A stretch of DNA of 35,411 nt from an uncultured bacterium (GTDB taxonomy: Bacteria; Cyanobacteriota; Vampirovibrionia; Gastranaerophilales; Gastranaerophilaceae). The stretch is taken from the NCBI GenBank assembly GCA_949294395.1, contig CASFGU010000006.1, positions 1 through 35,411 of the forward strand, given 5' to 3'. A program made the translations under genes and the position numbers. Every line of letters begins with the position of its first letter. The first letter of the stretch is position 1. The notes under the pieces were generated by a model. It did no database searches. It saw nothing but the letters and a program-made list of their open reading frames with translations, and was not told the origin of the DNA. Positions 25,144 to 33,342 of this stretch are shown piece after piece.

Positions 25144-25169
25144 AATCACCTCACACTTTCCCTGAAAGA

Positions 25170-25198
25170 ATTATAGTGGAAATATTTTTTTCTGACAA
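25170..25198 (-). promoter_or_regulatory. glyA promoter
   Basis: On the minus strand TTGTCA (25193-25198), 17-base spacer, TATAAT (25170-25175). Confidence 0.75.
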
Positions 25199-25217
25199 TA
25201 AGTTCATATTATTTTTA

Positions 25218-25775
25218 CATAATATATGTTATTGGAAGAAACAAGTTCACCAACTTCTTTTACGTTCATTTCTTTTCTTTTTTAGCCAGAAAAAAGAAAA
25301 GAAATGAACCAAAGAAAAGAAAAATCGGCAAAAGAAAAGAGCGTCGCTGCGCGCCGCGGAATCAAATGGAAGTAGTGAAAAAATTTAGTTCATGGATGAC
25401 AAAATTTTTTCACCTCTAATGCTCGCTATCGCGGCTACGCCGCACGCTCGCATAAAAACCCTCCGGCGCTTTGCGCCACCTCCCTTACAAGGGAGGTCTT
25501 TGATACTACCCACTTTGTAAAGGGGGCAGGGGGGATTTTAGACCGGTTGCCGAACGTGCACGGAGTGCAATAGTGAGGCTCAATGGTTAAATGCGCCAGC
25601 ATTTAACTACATCCATTCGGTCTTGCGCTGCAAAGCAGCGCTGTAATAATGCGTGTTTCTTTTTCTTGGCAGACATTCTTTTTCTTTTCATCGCCAGAAA
25701 GAAAAAGAATGTCTGTGCGGGGTTCGGGGCTGCACAAGCCCCGATTATAAACTCCTTCCGATAACATATATTATG
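25218..25775. mobile_element. 558-bp repeat element with 21-bp inverted ends, no transposase
   Basis: The left end (25218-25238, starting CATAATATATGTTAT) and the right end (25755-25775, ending ATAACATATATTATG) are inverted copies with one mismatch in 21. Inside are a perfect palindrome with 20-bp arms (25264-25283 and 25290-25309) around AGCCAG, another with 18-bp arms (25670-25687 and 25698-25715) around a loop also ending GCCAG, and a family R copy (25443-25541). There are several shorter G/C hairpins. No convincing gene and no clear target duplication were seen. It fills the glyA-alr spacer and ends four bases before the alr -35. It resembles a non-autonomous (MITE-like) element or a nest of repeats. 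Confidence 0.55.
25443..25541 (-). repeat. Palindromic repeat family R, copy 2
   Basis: Inverted relative to 1806-1900 and nearly identical to it: CCTCCGGCGC-TTT-GCGCC, ACCTCCCTTACAAGGGAGGT, then CTTTGTAAAGGGGG. The GGCGC/GCGCC stem replaces GGCAC/GTGCC of the first copy. Confidence 0.8.
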
Positions 25776-25779
25776 CAAT

Positions 25780-25808
25780 TTGCACATAACAAAAATACGT
25801 TATATAAT
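25780..25808 (+). promoter_or_regulatory. alr promoter
   Basis: TTGCAC (25780-25785), 17 bases, TATAAT (25803-25808), nine bases before ATG 25818; the leader would be only two or three bases long. Confidence 0.7.
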
Positions 25809-25817
25809 GAAAAAGCT

Positions 25818-26939
25818 ATGAAAAACATCAGACAAACTAACGTAAATATCCACAGAGATTCATGGGTTGAAATAAATGTCGGGAACCTTGCACATAATGC
25901 ACTTGAAATCAGAAAAAAGGTTCCGCCTGATACAAAGCTTCTTGCTGTTGTAAAAGCCGACGCTTACGGGCATGGCTCTGTAATGCTTGCTCCGACGCTT
26001 CTGGCATCAGGCTTTGATATGCTCGGGGTTGCCTCTATTGATGAGGGTGTTGACTTAAGAAAGGCAAAAATTACCTGTGACATTCTTGTTCTCGGGGCAG
26101 TTCCCGTCTGGGCAGTTGAGGGTGCTGTTGATGAGGATATTTCTTTTGCTGTTTTTAGGGAAGAACATCTTAACGCATGCCGTCAGGTCTTTGAAAGAAC
26201 CGGCAGAAAACCTAAAGTTCATATAAAACTCGATACCGGCATGAATAGAATCGGTGTCTGTGCTGATAAAGCTGTTGATTTTATTAAAAAAGCTCAGGCA
26301 GCTGAATATTTGAACCTTCAGGGTATTTTCACCCACTTTGCAAATGCAGAAAACCGTGAAAAAACACAGCTTCAAATTGATAAATGGGATAGTATTTTAT
26401 CTCAGATTGATACGACAGGGCTTTTGCTTCATATTCAAAATACAGTCGGAACAATGTGCTACGACATCCCGATGTCTAATATGAGGAGGGTTGGCATCGC
26501 TCTTTACGGTTTGTGGACAGATATGCCGGATGATAAGGGCTTTAGACCTGATTTGAAACCTGTTATGTCTGTCAAAGGCAGGATTGTTAATGTTCATACT
26601 GCAAAAGACGGAGAGGGTGTCAGTTACGGATACACCTTTGTTGCAAAAGGCGACAGAACCATTGCAACAATTCCGATAGGGTATGCTGATGGTGTTTCCA
26701 GGGGGCTTTCAAATAAGATTTTCGGGGTGCTTAACGGTAAAAAAGTGCCGCAGGTCGGCAATATTACTATGGATCAGATGATGTTTGATATAACAGGTGT
26801 TGAGGCTGAAATCGGAGACATTATCACCCTGATTGGCGGCGAAATCTCAATTGACGAATGGGCAAAGACCCTTGGAACTATAAACTATGAGCTTTGCTGC
26901 CGTCTTAAGGTCAGATTGCCGCGGGTTTATACTAGATAA
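25818..26939 (+). CDS. alr: Alanine racemase
   Basis: PLP enzyme that makes D-alanine for peptidoglycan. The product is 373 residues from ATG 25818: RDSWVEINVGNLAHNA (13-28), the PLP lysine at 46 in LLAVVKADAYGHGS, the KLDTGMNRIGV motif, and the second catalytic base in IPIGYADGVSRGLSNK. The frame is open upstream to 25653, but that part translates the repeat element and precedes the promoter, so I exclude it. No ribosome site is present and the leader is nearly absent. The lpd-like gene follows after twelve bases. Confidence 0.95.
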   Translation: MKNIRQTNVNIHRDSWVEINVGNLAHNALEIRKKVPPDTKLLAVVKADAYGHGSVMLAPTLLASGFDMLGVASIDEGVDLRKAKITCDILVLGAVPVWAVEGAVDEDISFAVFREEHLNACRQVFERTGRKPKVHIKLDTGMNRIGVCADKAVDFIKKAQAAEYLNLQGIFTHFANAENREKTQLQIDKWDSILSQIDTTGLLLHIQNTVGTMCYDIPMSNMRRVGIALYGLWTDMPDDKGFRPDLKPVMSVKGRIVNVHTAKDGEGVSYGYTFVAKGDRTIATIPIGYADGVSRGLSNKIFGVLNGKKVPQVGNITMDQMMFDITGVEAEIGDIITLIGGEISIDEWAKTLGTINYELCCRLKVRLPRVYTR

Positions 26940-26951
26940 GCAGAGGAAATT

Positions 26952-28190
26952 ATGGAGCAAATTTTCGATTTCGGAATAATTGGTGCAGGGCCTGCAGGAT
27001 ACACTGCTGCTTTGCATGCTGCGGCAAAGGGCATGAGCGTTGTTATATTTGAAAAAGACTGCACCGGCGGAGTATGCCTTAACCGCGGATGTATTCCGAC
27101 AAAAGCAATTTTACATTCCGCTGAACTTTTTGAAGAAATGCAAAATGCACAAGCCGTTGGTATACGCTGTGAAAATTTTTCTGTTGATTATAAAGCTGTT
27201 GTTGAGCATAAAAACAGTGTGGTAGAACGCTTGCGAAAATCTCTTGAGTTATCGTTAAAAAACAGCGGCGTTGTTCTTGTAAATGCGGAAGCAAAAATTA
27301 AATCACGAACAGAGATTGAGGCGCATGGTAAAATTTATCAATGCAAAAATATCGTTGCTGCGTGCGGAGCTTCCCCGAGGGTTTTGAAGGGGCTGGAGTT
27401 TGATGGTGAATTTATTTTGAGTTCGGATGATATTCTGAAACTGGAAACACGGCCTGAAAGTATTTTGATAGTCGGTTCGGGTGCTATAGGTACGGAATGG
27501 GCGCGTATTTTTGCTGCTTTTGGTGTTCAGGTAACTATTGTTGAGGCTGCGGAAAACTTGCTTCCGACCGCGGATATTGAGGTTTCAAAACGCATTGAGA
27601 GAATTTTTAAATTAAAGAAAATTAGGGCTTACAAATCAACGGTTGTGGAAAAGGTTCTTGACAGACAGGTTTATCTCTCAAACGGAGAAGTCCTTACTCC
27701 CGATGTTGTTCTGGTCGCGGCAGGACGGGTTCCGAATGTCTGTGAAAAAGTCGAAGGGGTAACTTATCTGGGTGATATGTGCGGCTCTATTCAGCTTGCG
27801 CATTTTGCGATAAAGCAGGCCGTGGAACTTGTTAACGGGATTCCTTTTGATAAAACTCTTGTGCCGTCTGTCGTTTACGGAAATCCTGAAATAGCATGGG
27901 TTGGCAAACGGGAGCAGGATTTGGAAAAAGGTAGCTATAAAAAGTCAATGCTTCTGGTGTCGGCTCTTGGAAAATCTCACTGTGACAATGCGTCTGAAGG
28001 TTTTATTAAAATACTATCAAAGGATGATAAAATTATCGGTGCGCATATTGTATCAAAAGAGGCTTCCGCGATGATTCAGGAAATACTTATAGCCATACAA
28101 AACAAAATCTCTGTCAGCAGGCTGAAAGAGATTTGTTTTGCGCATCCAACTTATTCGGAAGGAATATTTGAAAGTTTGTTTAAGCTTTAA
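26952..28190 (+). CDS. Dihydrolipoamide dehydrogenase-like flavoprotein (short)
   Basis: FAD-dependent pyridine nucleotide-disulfide oxidoreductase. FAD-binding IIGAGPAGYTAALHAA (9-24), the redox-active pair Cys42/Cys47 in GGVCLNRGCIPTK, the NAD loop VGSGAIGTEWARIFAAFG, and the C-terminal catalytic FAHPTYSEGIFE are all present, as in E3 (Lpd). At 412 residues it is about 50 shorter than typical E3. The loss lies between the VAAGRVPN motif and the second FAD contact (YLGDMCG), where the usual strand pair is missing. A ribosome site AGAGGAA precedes ATG. It is twelve bases after alr. lipA lies 530 bases downstream, but no E1, E2 or glycine-cleavage genes are here, so its partner complex is unknown. 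Confidence 0.87.
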   Translation: MEQIFDFGIIGAGPAGYTAALHAAAKGMSVVIFEKDCTGGVCLNRGCIPTKAILHSAELFEEMQNAQAVGIRCENFSVDYKAVVEHKNSVVERLRKSLELSLKNSGVVLVNAEAKIKSRTEIEAHGKIYQCKNIVAACGASPRVLKGLEFDGEFILSSDDILKLETRPESILIVGSGAIGTEWARIFAAFGVQVTIVEAAENLLPTADIEVSKRIERIFKLKKIRAYKSTVVEKVLDRQVYLSNGEVLTPDVVLVAAGRVPNVCEKVEGVTYLGDMCGSIQLAHFAIKQAVELVNGIPFDKTLVPSVVYGNPEIAWVGKREQDLEKGSYKKSMLLVSALGKSHCDNASEGFIKILSKDDKIIGAHIVSKEASAMIQEILIAIQNKISVSRLKEICFAHPTYSEGIFESLFKL

Positions 28191-28287
28191 CCGGTCAAGA
28201 AAATTCCGCAATAATGGTCACGGCGTTTGATAAAGTTAGCCGCTGTATGACTGAGTTGAATATTTCAAAAGCGGATACACCGGATAT

Positions 28288-28608
28288 CTACCATGTGCTC
28301 AAAGAGGAACCGTTTTTGAAAGCCCCGCCGGTGCCGAATTTTACACCGCCCATATTCCAGTAAGTATTTTTGTCCATAGGCGGTTTCTTACCGACATTGA
28401 TTTTTCTTTCGTAAGTTGTTGTCTGCGGTTCTGTCAGGCTTTCTTTTGTAACAGTTGTTGTTTCAAGTTTTTCTGTGAAATTTTTTTCTGTAAACAACCC
28501 GTCGCTTGTATTAGTTACTGAGTCCACATCATAGTTAGGTGCATCCATTGCGAAAACGCAGCAGGGTGTAAATGCCAGCAGACTTAAAATAATTGCTAAT
28601 TTTTTCAT
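28288..28608 (-). CDS. Small secreted protein, unknown
   Basis: A 106-residue product with a classical signal peptide (MKKLAIILSLLAFTPCCVFA, cut before MDAP near residue 21). The mature part of about 85 residues is Thr/Lys/Glu-rich with little hydrophobic content (LETTTVTKESLTEPQTTTYERK) and ends in a Gly-rich tail (MGGVKFGTGGAFKNG). AAAGGAGA lies eight bases before ATG at 28608. It faces away from lipA and converges on the lpd-like gene; no clear terminator was seen in the 97 bases between. No family recognised. Confidence 0.78.
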   Translation of the reverse strand: MKKLAIILSLLAFTPCCVFAMDAPNYDVDSVTNTSDGLFTEKNFTEKLETTTVTKESLTEPQTTTYERKINVGKKPPMDKNTYWNMGGVKFGTGGAFKNGSSLSTW

Positions 28609-28709
28609 ATAAAAATTCTCCTTTTTCCTTTATTATAACTGATTTTCACATCAAAAATCAACTTTTTAAAACCATTATTTAAAAATATTTAAATAAAAAT
28701 TTTTGAGTA

Positions 28710-28715
28710 TATAAT
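28710..28715 (+). promoter_or_regulatory. -10 element for lipA (leaderless)
   Basis: TATAAT ends seven bases before the lipA ATG at 28723; no ribosome site is present. Confidence 0.6.
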
Positions 28716-28722
28716 TGTAAAT

Positions 28723-29565
28723 ATGAGAGAACGGCTTCCTGAATATTTAAAACGTCCTATAATAGATACAGATACGACAAGAAACGTCAGAAAAATTTTA
28801 AAAAACAGATGTTTGAATACAGTTTGTGAGAATGCCAGATGTCCTAACAAAAATGAATGCTACAGTGCAAATACAGCAACTTTTTTGATAATGGGGAATG
28901 TCTGCACGCGCAACTGCCGTTACTGTAATATAAGCTGCGAGCGTCCTCTGCCGCTTGACGAGGAAGAGCCGCTGCATATTGCTGAAGCTGTGAGGGATTT
29001 AGGGCTAAAATATACAGTTATAACCTCTGTAACCCGTGATGATTTGCCGGATGGCGGTGCTTTTCATTTTGCAAGATGTATTCAGGAGATAAGGCGTCTT
29101 ACACCCGGGGTGAAAATCGAAATCTTAACACCTGATTTTAAAGGCGATACAAATGCACTTGATGTTATAATTAATGCAAAGCCTGATGTTTTTAACCATA
29201 ATATCGAAACTGTCCGGCAGGTGTTTAAAAAAGCAAGACCGCAAGGGGATTATGATTTGTCACTTTCGGTTTTAAAGTATATAAAAGATAACAGTTCTAT
29301 AGTCACCAAATCCGGTTTAATGGTAGGGCTTGGCGAAACAATGGAAGATATTAAGGAAACTTTTACAGACTTAAAAAATTGCGGCTGCAATATTGTAACT
29401 GCCGGACAGTATATTCAGCCTTCAAAAAAACATTTGGAGGTTTCGAAATACTATACTTTAGAGGAATTTGAAGATATAAAACATCTTGCGCGGGTGTGCG
29501 AAATAGAGGATTACGCTATAGCCCCTCTGGTAAGAAGTTCATACAAGGCTGTAGAACTTGTGTAA
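28723..29565 (+). CDS. lipA: Lipoyl synthase
   Basis: Radical-SAM enzyme that inserts two sulfurs into octanoyl groups on lipoyl domains. The 280-residue product has the auxiliary-cluster motif CENARCPNKNEC (Cys35, Cys40, Cys46), the radical-SAM motif CTRNCRYC (Cys61, Cys65, Cys68), and the C-terminal RSSY that ligates the auxiliary cluster. It is slightly short, lacking the N-terminal extension of longer forms. The mRNA is probably leaderless. With the lpd-like gene nearby it points to lipoylated complexes or glycine cleavage, but lipB and the complex subunits are absent here. Confidence 0.96.
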   Translation: MRERLPEYLKRPIIDTDTTRNVRKILKNRCLNTVCENARCPNKNECYSANTATFLIMGNVCTRNCRYCNISCERPLPLDEEEPLHIAEAVRDLGLKYTVITSVTRDDLPDGGAFHFARCIQEIRRLTPGVKIEILTPDFKGDTNALDVIINAKPDVFNHNIETVRQVFKKARPQGDYDLSLSVLKYIKDNSSIVTKSGLMVGLGETMEDIKETFTDLKNCGCNIVTAGQYIQPSKKHLEVSKYYTLEEFEDIKHLARVCEIEDYAIAPLVRSSYKAVELV

Positions 29566-29614
29566 CTTTAGATTAGAGGCGGATACTAATATAAAAACAT
29601 AATTTAAAAAATAA

Positions 29615-29696
29615 TATGTAACGAAATGTAAATATAAATTTAAAATGCCTGAAAGTTCAATTATACTCAGAGATAGGATAGGATAGGATAGGATAG
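29615..29696 (+). promoter_or_regulatory. Promoter with HLR1 box and GATAG pentamer repeat, copy 2
   Basis: The reverse complement of 29615-29632 reads TTTACATT-TC-GTTACATA, a full match to the HLR1 consensus. TATACT (29662-29667) is the likely -10; five GATAG pentamers follow at 29672-29696. Spacing from box to pentamers is 55 bases versus 54 in the copy at 9137. The segment CTGAAA-TTCAATT-TACTC-GAGATAGG is shared by both. Confidence 0.65.
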
Positions 29697-29780
29697 GCGG
29701 GGCAGTATGGCAATTTTTCTGAAGAAAATTTTTTTATAACTGTGTAAGGGATATTAAAAGAAAGGAAAGGAAAAATTATT

Positions 29781-30458
29781 ATGGGGAACACAGTTGAAAG
29801 AGTAAATGCAGCACACACAGCAGCAGTATCATCAAAAGAAAATGAAGCACCGAAGGCTAAGAAAACAAAACTCGAAATAGGTGCAGCATTAGTTCATCAG
29901 GACGGTTTTAAACCGGGTATTACAATTGGTCTTGATCAGACTTTGTTAGAAAAGAACGGTTCAAAATTGACAATCGGCGCAGAAGCCGGCGCCTATCTTA
30001 AAATGGGCAGAGTTGGAGCAGATTTGACTTATACAAAAGAACTTAATCCTAACCTGAAACTCGGCGGCGCTCTTGAAGGAAGCTATGATTTTAAAGAAAA
30101 AATTAAAAATTATACATATATGGATGGTTCACCTGCTATTCGTATAATACAGCAACAGGACAAAAGCAAGGGCTATGCTTTAGGTAAAGCGTTTGTTGAA
30201 TATTCACCATCTTCAAAATGGAATTTGAAGGCAGGAGTTAATGCAGGTGAAGTATTCAATGATAAGAATTACAGCTCAGAGATGACTATTATGGATAGAC
30301 ACTCAACAGAAACTACGCAGTCTGTACTGAAAAAAAATAAATTTAAAGCGGGTGCTTTTGCAGAAGCTTCTTATAACATCAACGATAATTTAAAAATCGG
30401 TGCATACGGAGATTCTCTTAAAAAAGAAGGCGGCATAAGTTTTAAATATACATTTTAA
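29781..30458 (+). CDS. Beta-barrel-like protein without a signal peptide
   Basis: A 225-residue protein. From about residue 29 it consists of alternating amphipathic strands (KLEIGAALVHQ, KLTIGAEAGAYLKMG, NLKLGGALEGSYDF, NLKAGVNAGEVF, KFKAGAFAEASYNI, NLKIGAYGDSL) and ends GGISFKYTF, a terminal aromatic as in outer-membrane barrels. No Sec signal is present; the first 28 residues are polar and Ala/Lys-rich. It may be a barrel exported by another route, or a soluble beta protein. The ribosome site GAAAGGAAAGG is before ATG. Its promoter matches that of the gene at 9303. No family recognised. Confidence 0.78.
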   Translation: MGNTVERVNAAHTAAVSSKENEAPKAKKTKLEIGAALVHQDGFKPGITIGLDQTLLEKNGSKLTIGAEAGAYLKMGRVGADLTYTKELNPNLKLGGALEGSYDFKEKIKNYTYMDGSPAIRIIQQQDKSKGYALGKAFVEYSPSSKWNLKAGVNAGEVFNDKNYSSEMTIMDRHSTETTQSVLKKNKFKAGAFAEASYNINDNLKIGAYGDSLKKEGGISFKYTF

Positions 30459-30489
30459 TAATAAGAAATGACCTGGTTGAAATAATGAA

Positions 30490-30524
30490 AAAACGGACTC
30501 TGAATTTTAAAGAGTCCGTTTTTG
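30490..30524 (+). terminator. Terminator of the barrel-like gene
   Basis: AACGGACTCT (30492-30501) pairs with AGAGTCCGTT (30511-30520), followed by TTT. Confidence 0.88.
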
Positions 30525-30587
30525 TTATTATTTGCAAAAAATGATTATATCTGGTAATATTATTTATTATAATAGAGGGTTAGGGTA

Positions 30588-32141
30588 ATGAAGAATATGA
30601 TGAAAAATTTTGTTGTTATGCTGTCGCTTGCGGTGTGTTTATCCTCTGCGGCATTTGCAGCACCGGTGCATATAAATGATTTGCGCAGCAAGTTCCTTAA
30701 TAATTCCGCGATAATTTATGCTATAAATATCAGAACGTTTAACGCGCAGGATACTAACGGAAACGGTATTATAGACTTTAACGAAGGGGAAGAAAGCGGT
30801 AACTTCCTCAATGCAATAGCAAACCTTGATGAACTTAAGCTAAAAGGAGTTAATGCAATTCATATTCTTCCGATTACTCCTGTCGGGAAGGTTAAGGCGC
30901 TAGGAACGGCCGGTTCTCTATATGCTGCGGCAGGTTTTAATTCGCTTAATCCGCAGTTGAAAAGCGAAAATACCATGCTTTCTATTGAAGAGCAGGCAAG
31001 AAAATTTATTCAGGAAGCCCACGACAGAGGTATTGCAGTAATCGTTGATGTGCCGGCATGCGGCTCTTATGATCTGTTTCTTCAAAGACCTGAACTTTTT
31101 GTAAAAGATAAATCCGGAAAAGCTGTTATCCCTGCTGATTGGACTGATGTAAGACTGCTTAATGCAGGTGATGAAAATCAGGTTAACAAAGATGTTTTGA
31201 AATTATATAAAGAATTTGTGGATTATATGCTTGATCTTGGTGTTGACGGAATTAGAGCTGATGTAGCACATTCTAAGCCGGCAAAGTTTTGGAAAGAATT
31301 AATTGACTATTCAAGAAAGAGAGATCCGCAGCTTCTATGGCTTGCGGAATCTTCAAATTCATGGAAAGATGCCGTGTCTGAATATGCCGTCTATACTCCC
31401 TATGACAAACTTCTTGAAGCGGGTTTTGACGGATACTACGGAAGCTACTTCAACATGAAGGACTGGAAAACCGCTAAAGAATTTATGAACCAGATAAAAC
31501 TTGACAGGTCTTTAACAAAAAAATTAGGTACGCCGAAAAGTGTTATCGGAAGTTTTACAACCCATGATGAGCTGAGTCCGCTTCTGATTAACGGCAGGAA
31601 CTACAGTGAGATGATTTTGTGGCTCAATTCAACACTGCCTCTCAATGCTTATTACGTGGACGGTTTTGATACAGGTGATAATTATATCTACTTCTGGGCT
31701 AATAAAAAAGCTTCGAAAACCTTTACCGATGATGAATACTACTTTGCCCACCGCGGGAAGATTGATATTTTTAACTTCTCAAGACGTCCCGGCGGCTCTG
31801 ATAAAGATTTAGCAGAGGATTTTAAGATTGCAAATACGTTTAAAAAAACATACACCGCGCCTTTGAATGCCAAGGGCAATTTTATTCCGCTTAAAACGAA
31901 TAACCCTTCGGTGTTTGCTTTTGCAGTGAGCGATACAAAAGAATCCTTTATTGTAATCGGAAATATGAATTTTAACTCAGATAATGAAGCTGATGTCCGT
32001 ATTCCTAAATTTAAAGGCAATGAGGATGTAATTATAATTAAAACAACTACTATTCCGACTGCCGGAAAAGGAAAAATGACTGTCCGGCTTGAACCGGGTG
32101 AGATTCAGGTTCTTGTTCTCAGCGGTTTCCCTATAAAATAA
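30588..32141 (+). CDS. Secreted GH13-like alpha-glucan hydrolase
   Basis: Alpha-amylase-fold protein of 517 residues. Signal peptide 1-24 (cut after AAFA). The TIM barrel holds the nucleophile Asp225 in DGIRADVAH, the acid/base Glu254 in LWLAESSN and His326-Asp327 in FTTHDELS, so all three GH13 acidic residues are present. Region I is atypical: VIVDVPACGS replaces the usual DxVxNH. An EF-hand-like calcium loop, DTNGNGIIDFNE (55-66), lies between the first strand and helix. The C-terminal 110 residues form a beta domain typical of the family. TATAAT at 30568-30573 and GAGGG before ATG give the start. Substrate cannot be told from sequence. The gene at 32200 follows in the same direction. Confidence 0.86.
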   Translation: MKNMMKNFVVMLSLAVCLSSAAFAAPVHINDLRSKFLNNSAIIYAINIRTFNAQDTNGNGIIDFNEGEESGNFLNAIANLDELKLKGVNAIHILPITPVGKVKALGTAGSLYAAAGFNSLNPQLKSENTMLSIEEQARKFIQEAHDRGIAVIVDVPACGSYDLFLQRPELFVKDKSGKAVIPADWTDVRLLNAGDENQVNKDVLKLYKEFVDYMLDLGVDGIRADVAHSKPAKFWKELIDYSRKRDPQLLWLAESSNSWKDAVSEYAVYTPYDKLLEAGFDGYYGSYFNMKDWKTAKEFMNQIKLDRSLTKKLGTPKSVIGSFTTHDELSPLLINGRNYSEMILWLNSTLPLNAYYVDGFDTGDNYIYFWANKKASKTFTDDEYYFAHRGKIDIFNFSRRPGGSDKDLAEDFKIANTFKKTYTAPLNAKGNFIPLKTNNPSVFAFAVSDTKESFIVIGNMNFNSDNEADVRIPKFKGNEDVIIIKTTTIPTAGKGKMTVRLEPGEIQVLVLSGFPIK

Positions 32142-32199
32142 TTCGCAAAAAATTTTTTTCAGGAGTTTTAAAAATTAAAGAGAATATAAATGAGGCGTC

Positions 32200-33264
32200 A
32201 TGACAAACACATTGCTTAACACAATCGGAACGGGAAGCAGAAATTTTTCAAATATGAATTACATGTTTCCCGCGCAGAAAGATTTTTCTATAACGCAGAA
32301 ACAATCAACTCTGCCGCAGCAGGCGGTTTCTCAGCCAGCCGTTGAAAATTCGGCTACCGCAGCAAAGAAAGAGAAGTTTATAAAGGATGATAAAACAAAA
32401 ATGCTTCTGGCGGGATTGGGCGGTCTTGCCGTAATTGGCGCCGGAGCGGTTCTGGTTTACAACAGGCTCAAAAAAGGGAAAGCCTCCGGTACTCAAAGTT
32501 CTCCTCTTGATGCGGCCAAAAACAAAGCAAGAGATGAGTTTAAAAAATTAAAAGAATCTATGCTTGAAGAATTTAACGAAAATCTTCCGGATGAGTTGAA
32601 GGTAAGAACGGGCGTAACCTTTAAATCGTCAAAAGAGCTTGAAGATTTTAAAGAGGCACTCAAAACTGGAGATGATTTCAGTGTGGAGAAATATGAAACA
32701 ATGCGCGCAGAAACTTCTGCAAAGGTTAAGGCGCAGCTTCAAAAACTTGAGGGTGACAGCGAGTGGCAGGAGCTTAGAAAAATGCGCAAAACTCTTATAA
32801 AATCCGCAGATGCAGAAGACGATGCAGGGAAAATTGCACGCGAAAAGATTTATATAATTAATGACCTGATGGCTTACAAGGTTGACCCTTCACGTGAACA
32901 GGTTTTCAAAAATCGCAATATGATAGACGTGAGTGACGGTTTTGCGCTTGTAAGACGTGATTTTAAATCGGCTGACGAATTTTATGCCGAAAAAGAAAAA
33001 GTTACAAAATACGATTTCGATTTTGATTTAGGCGAAGGATTCTTTGCCGGTCATAAACCGCTTACAATAAACGATTTGTTTGAAGATGAGCAGGATACCT
33101 ACAACTTTGCAAAAGATAACCTCAAGAAAATAGAAACTATATGTACGGAAGTTATTCCAAAAGCCAAAGAAACTCTTCATCAAAAATTAAGCGAACTTGC
33201 ACAGAGTTTCAGAACGTCTGAATTTATTGAAAAGCTGCACAGTTTTACCCGTAAATCAACATAA
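32200..33264 (+). CDS. Unknown protein with one membrane helix and a helical domain
   Basis: A 354-residue protein of no recognised family. Residues 1-65 are polar and Gln/Ser/Asn-rich. A single hydrophobic helix follows (MLLAGLGGLAVIGAGAVLVYN, about 68-88, flanked by Lys). The rest is charged and probably mostly alpha-helical (AKNKARDEFKKLKESMLEEF; KVKAQLQKLEGDSEWQELRK), with coiled-coil tendency. There is no cleavable signal. By the positive-inside rule the basic KKGKASG after the helix suggests the large domain stays in the cytoplasm. The ribosome site GAGG is four bases before ATG. It lies 58 bases after the GH13-like gene and is probably co-transcribed. Confidence 0.75.
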   Translation: MTNTLLNTIGTGSRNFSNMNYMFPAQKDFSITQKQSTLPQQAVSQPAVENSATAAKKEKFIKDDKTKMLLAGLGGLAVIGAGAVLVYNRLKKGKASGTQSSPLDAAKNKARDEFKKLKESMLEEFNENLPDELKVRTGVTFKSSKELEDFKEALKTGDDFSVEKYETMRAETSAKVKAQLQKLEGDSEWQELRKMRKTLIKSADAEDDAGKIAREKIYIINDLMAYKVDPSREQVFKNRNMIDVSDGFALVRRDFKSADEFYAEKEKVTKYDFDFDLGEGFFAGHKPLTINDLFEDEQDTYNFAKDNLKKIETICTEVIPKAKETLHQKLSELAQSFRTSEFIEKLHSFTRKST

Positions 33265-33282
33265 TCCATGACTTCCAAATTC

Positions 33283-33310
33283 TTGACAACCCCCTTTGAG
33301 CACGTACAAT
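33283..33310 (+). promoter_or_regulatory. Promoter of the NifU-like/GGGtGRT operon
   Basis: TTGACA (33283-33288), 16 bases, TACAAT (33305-33310), 33 bases before ATG. Confidence 0.72.
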
Positions 33311-33342
33311 TTACTTGTATATAACCGAAGGGAGTATAGAAA

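Noticed and set aside
25653-25817. N-terminal extension of alanine racemase (55 residues)
   Set aside because: It translates the end of the repeat element and lies upstream of the alr promoter; the family's start motif begins at RDSWVEIN just after ATG 25818.
28214-28363. Plus-strand frame of 49 codons starting MVTAFDKVSRCM
   Set aside because: No ribosome site, and its second half is antisense to the well-supported secreted protein gene. Composition looks protein-like, so it is kept here as a remote possibility.
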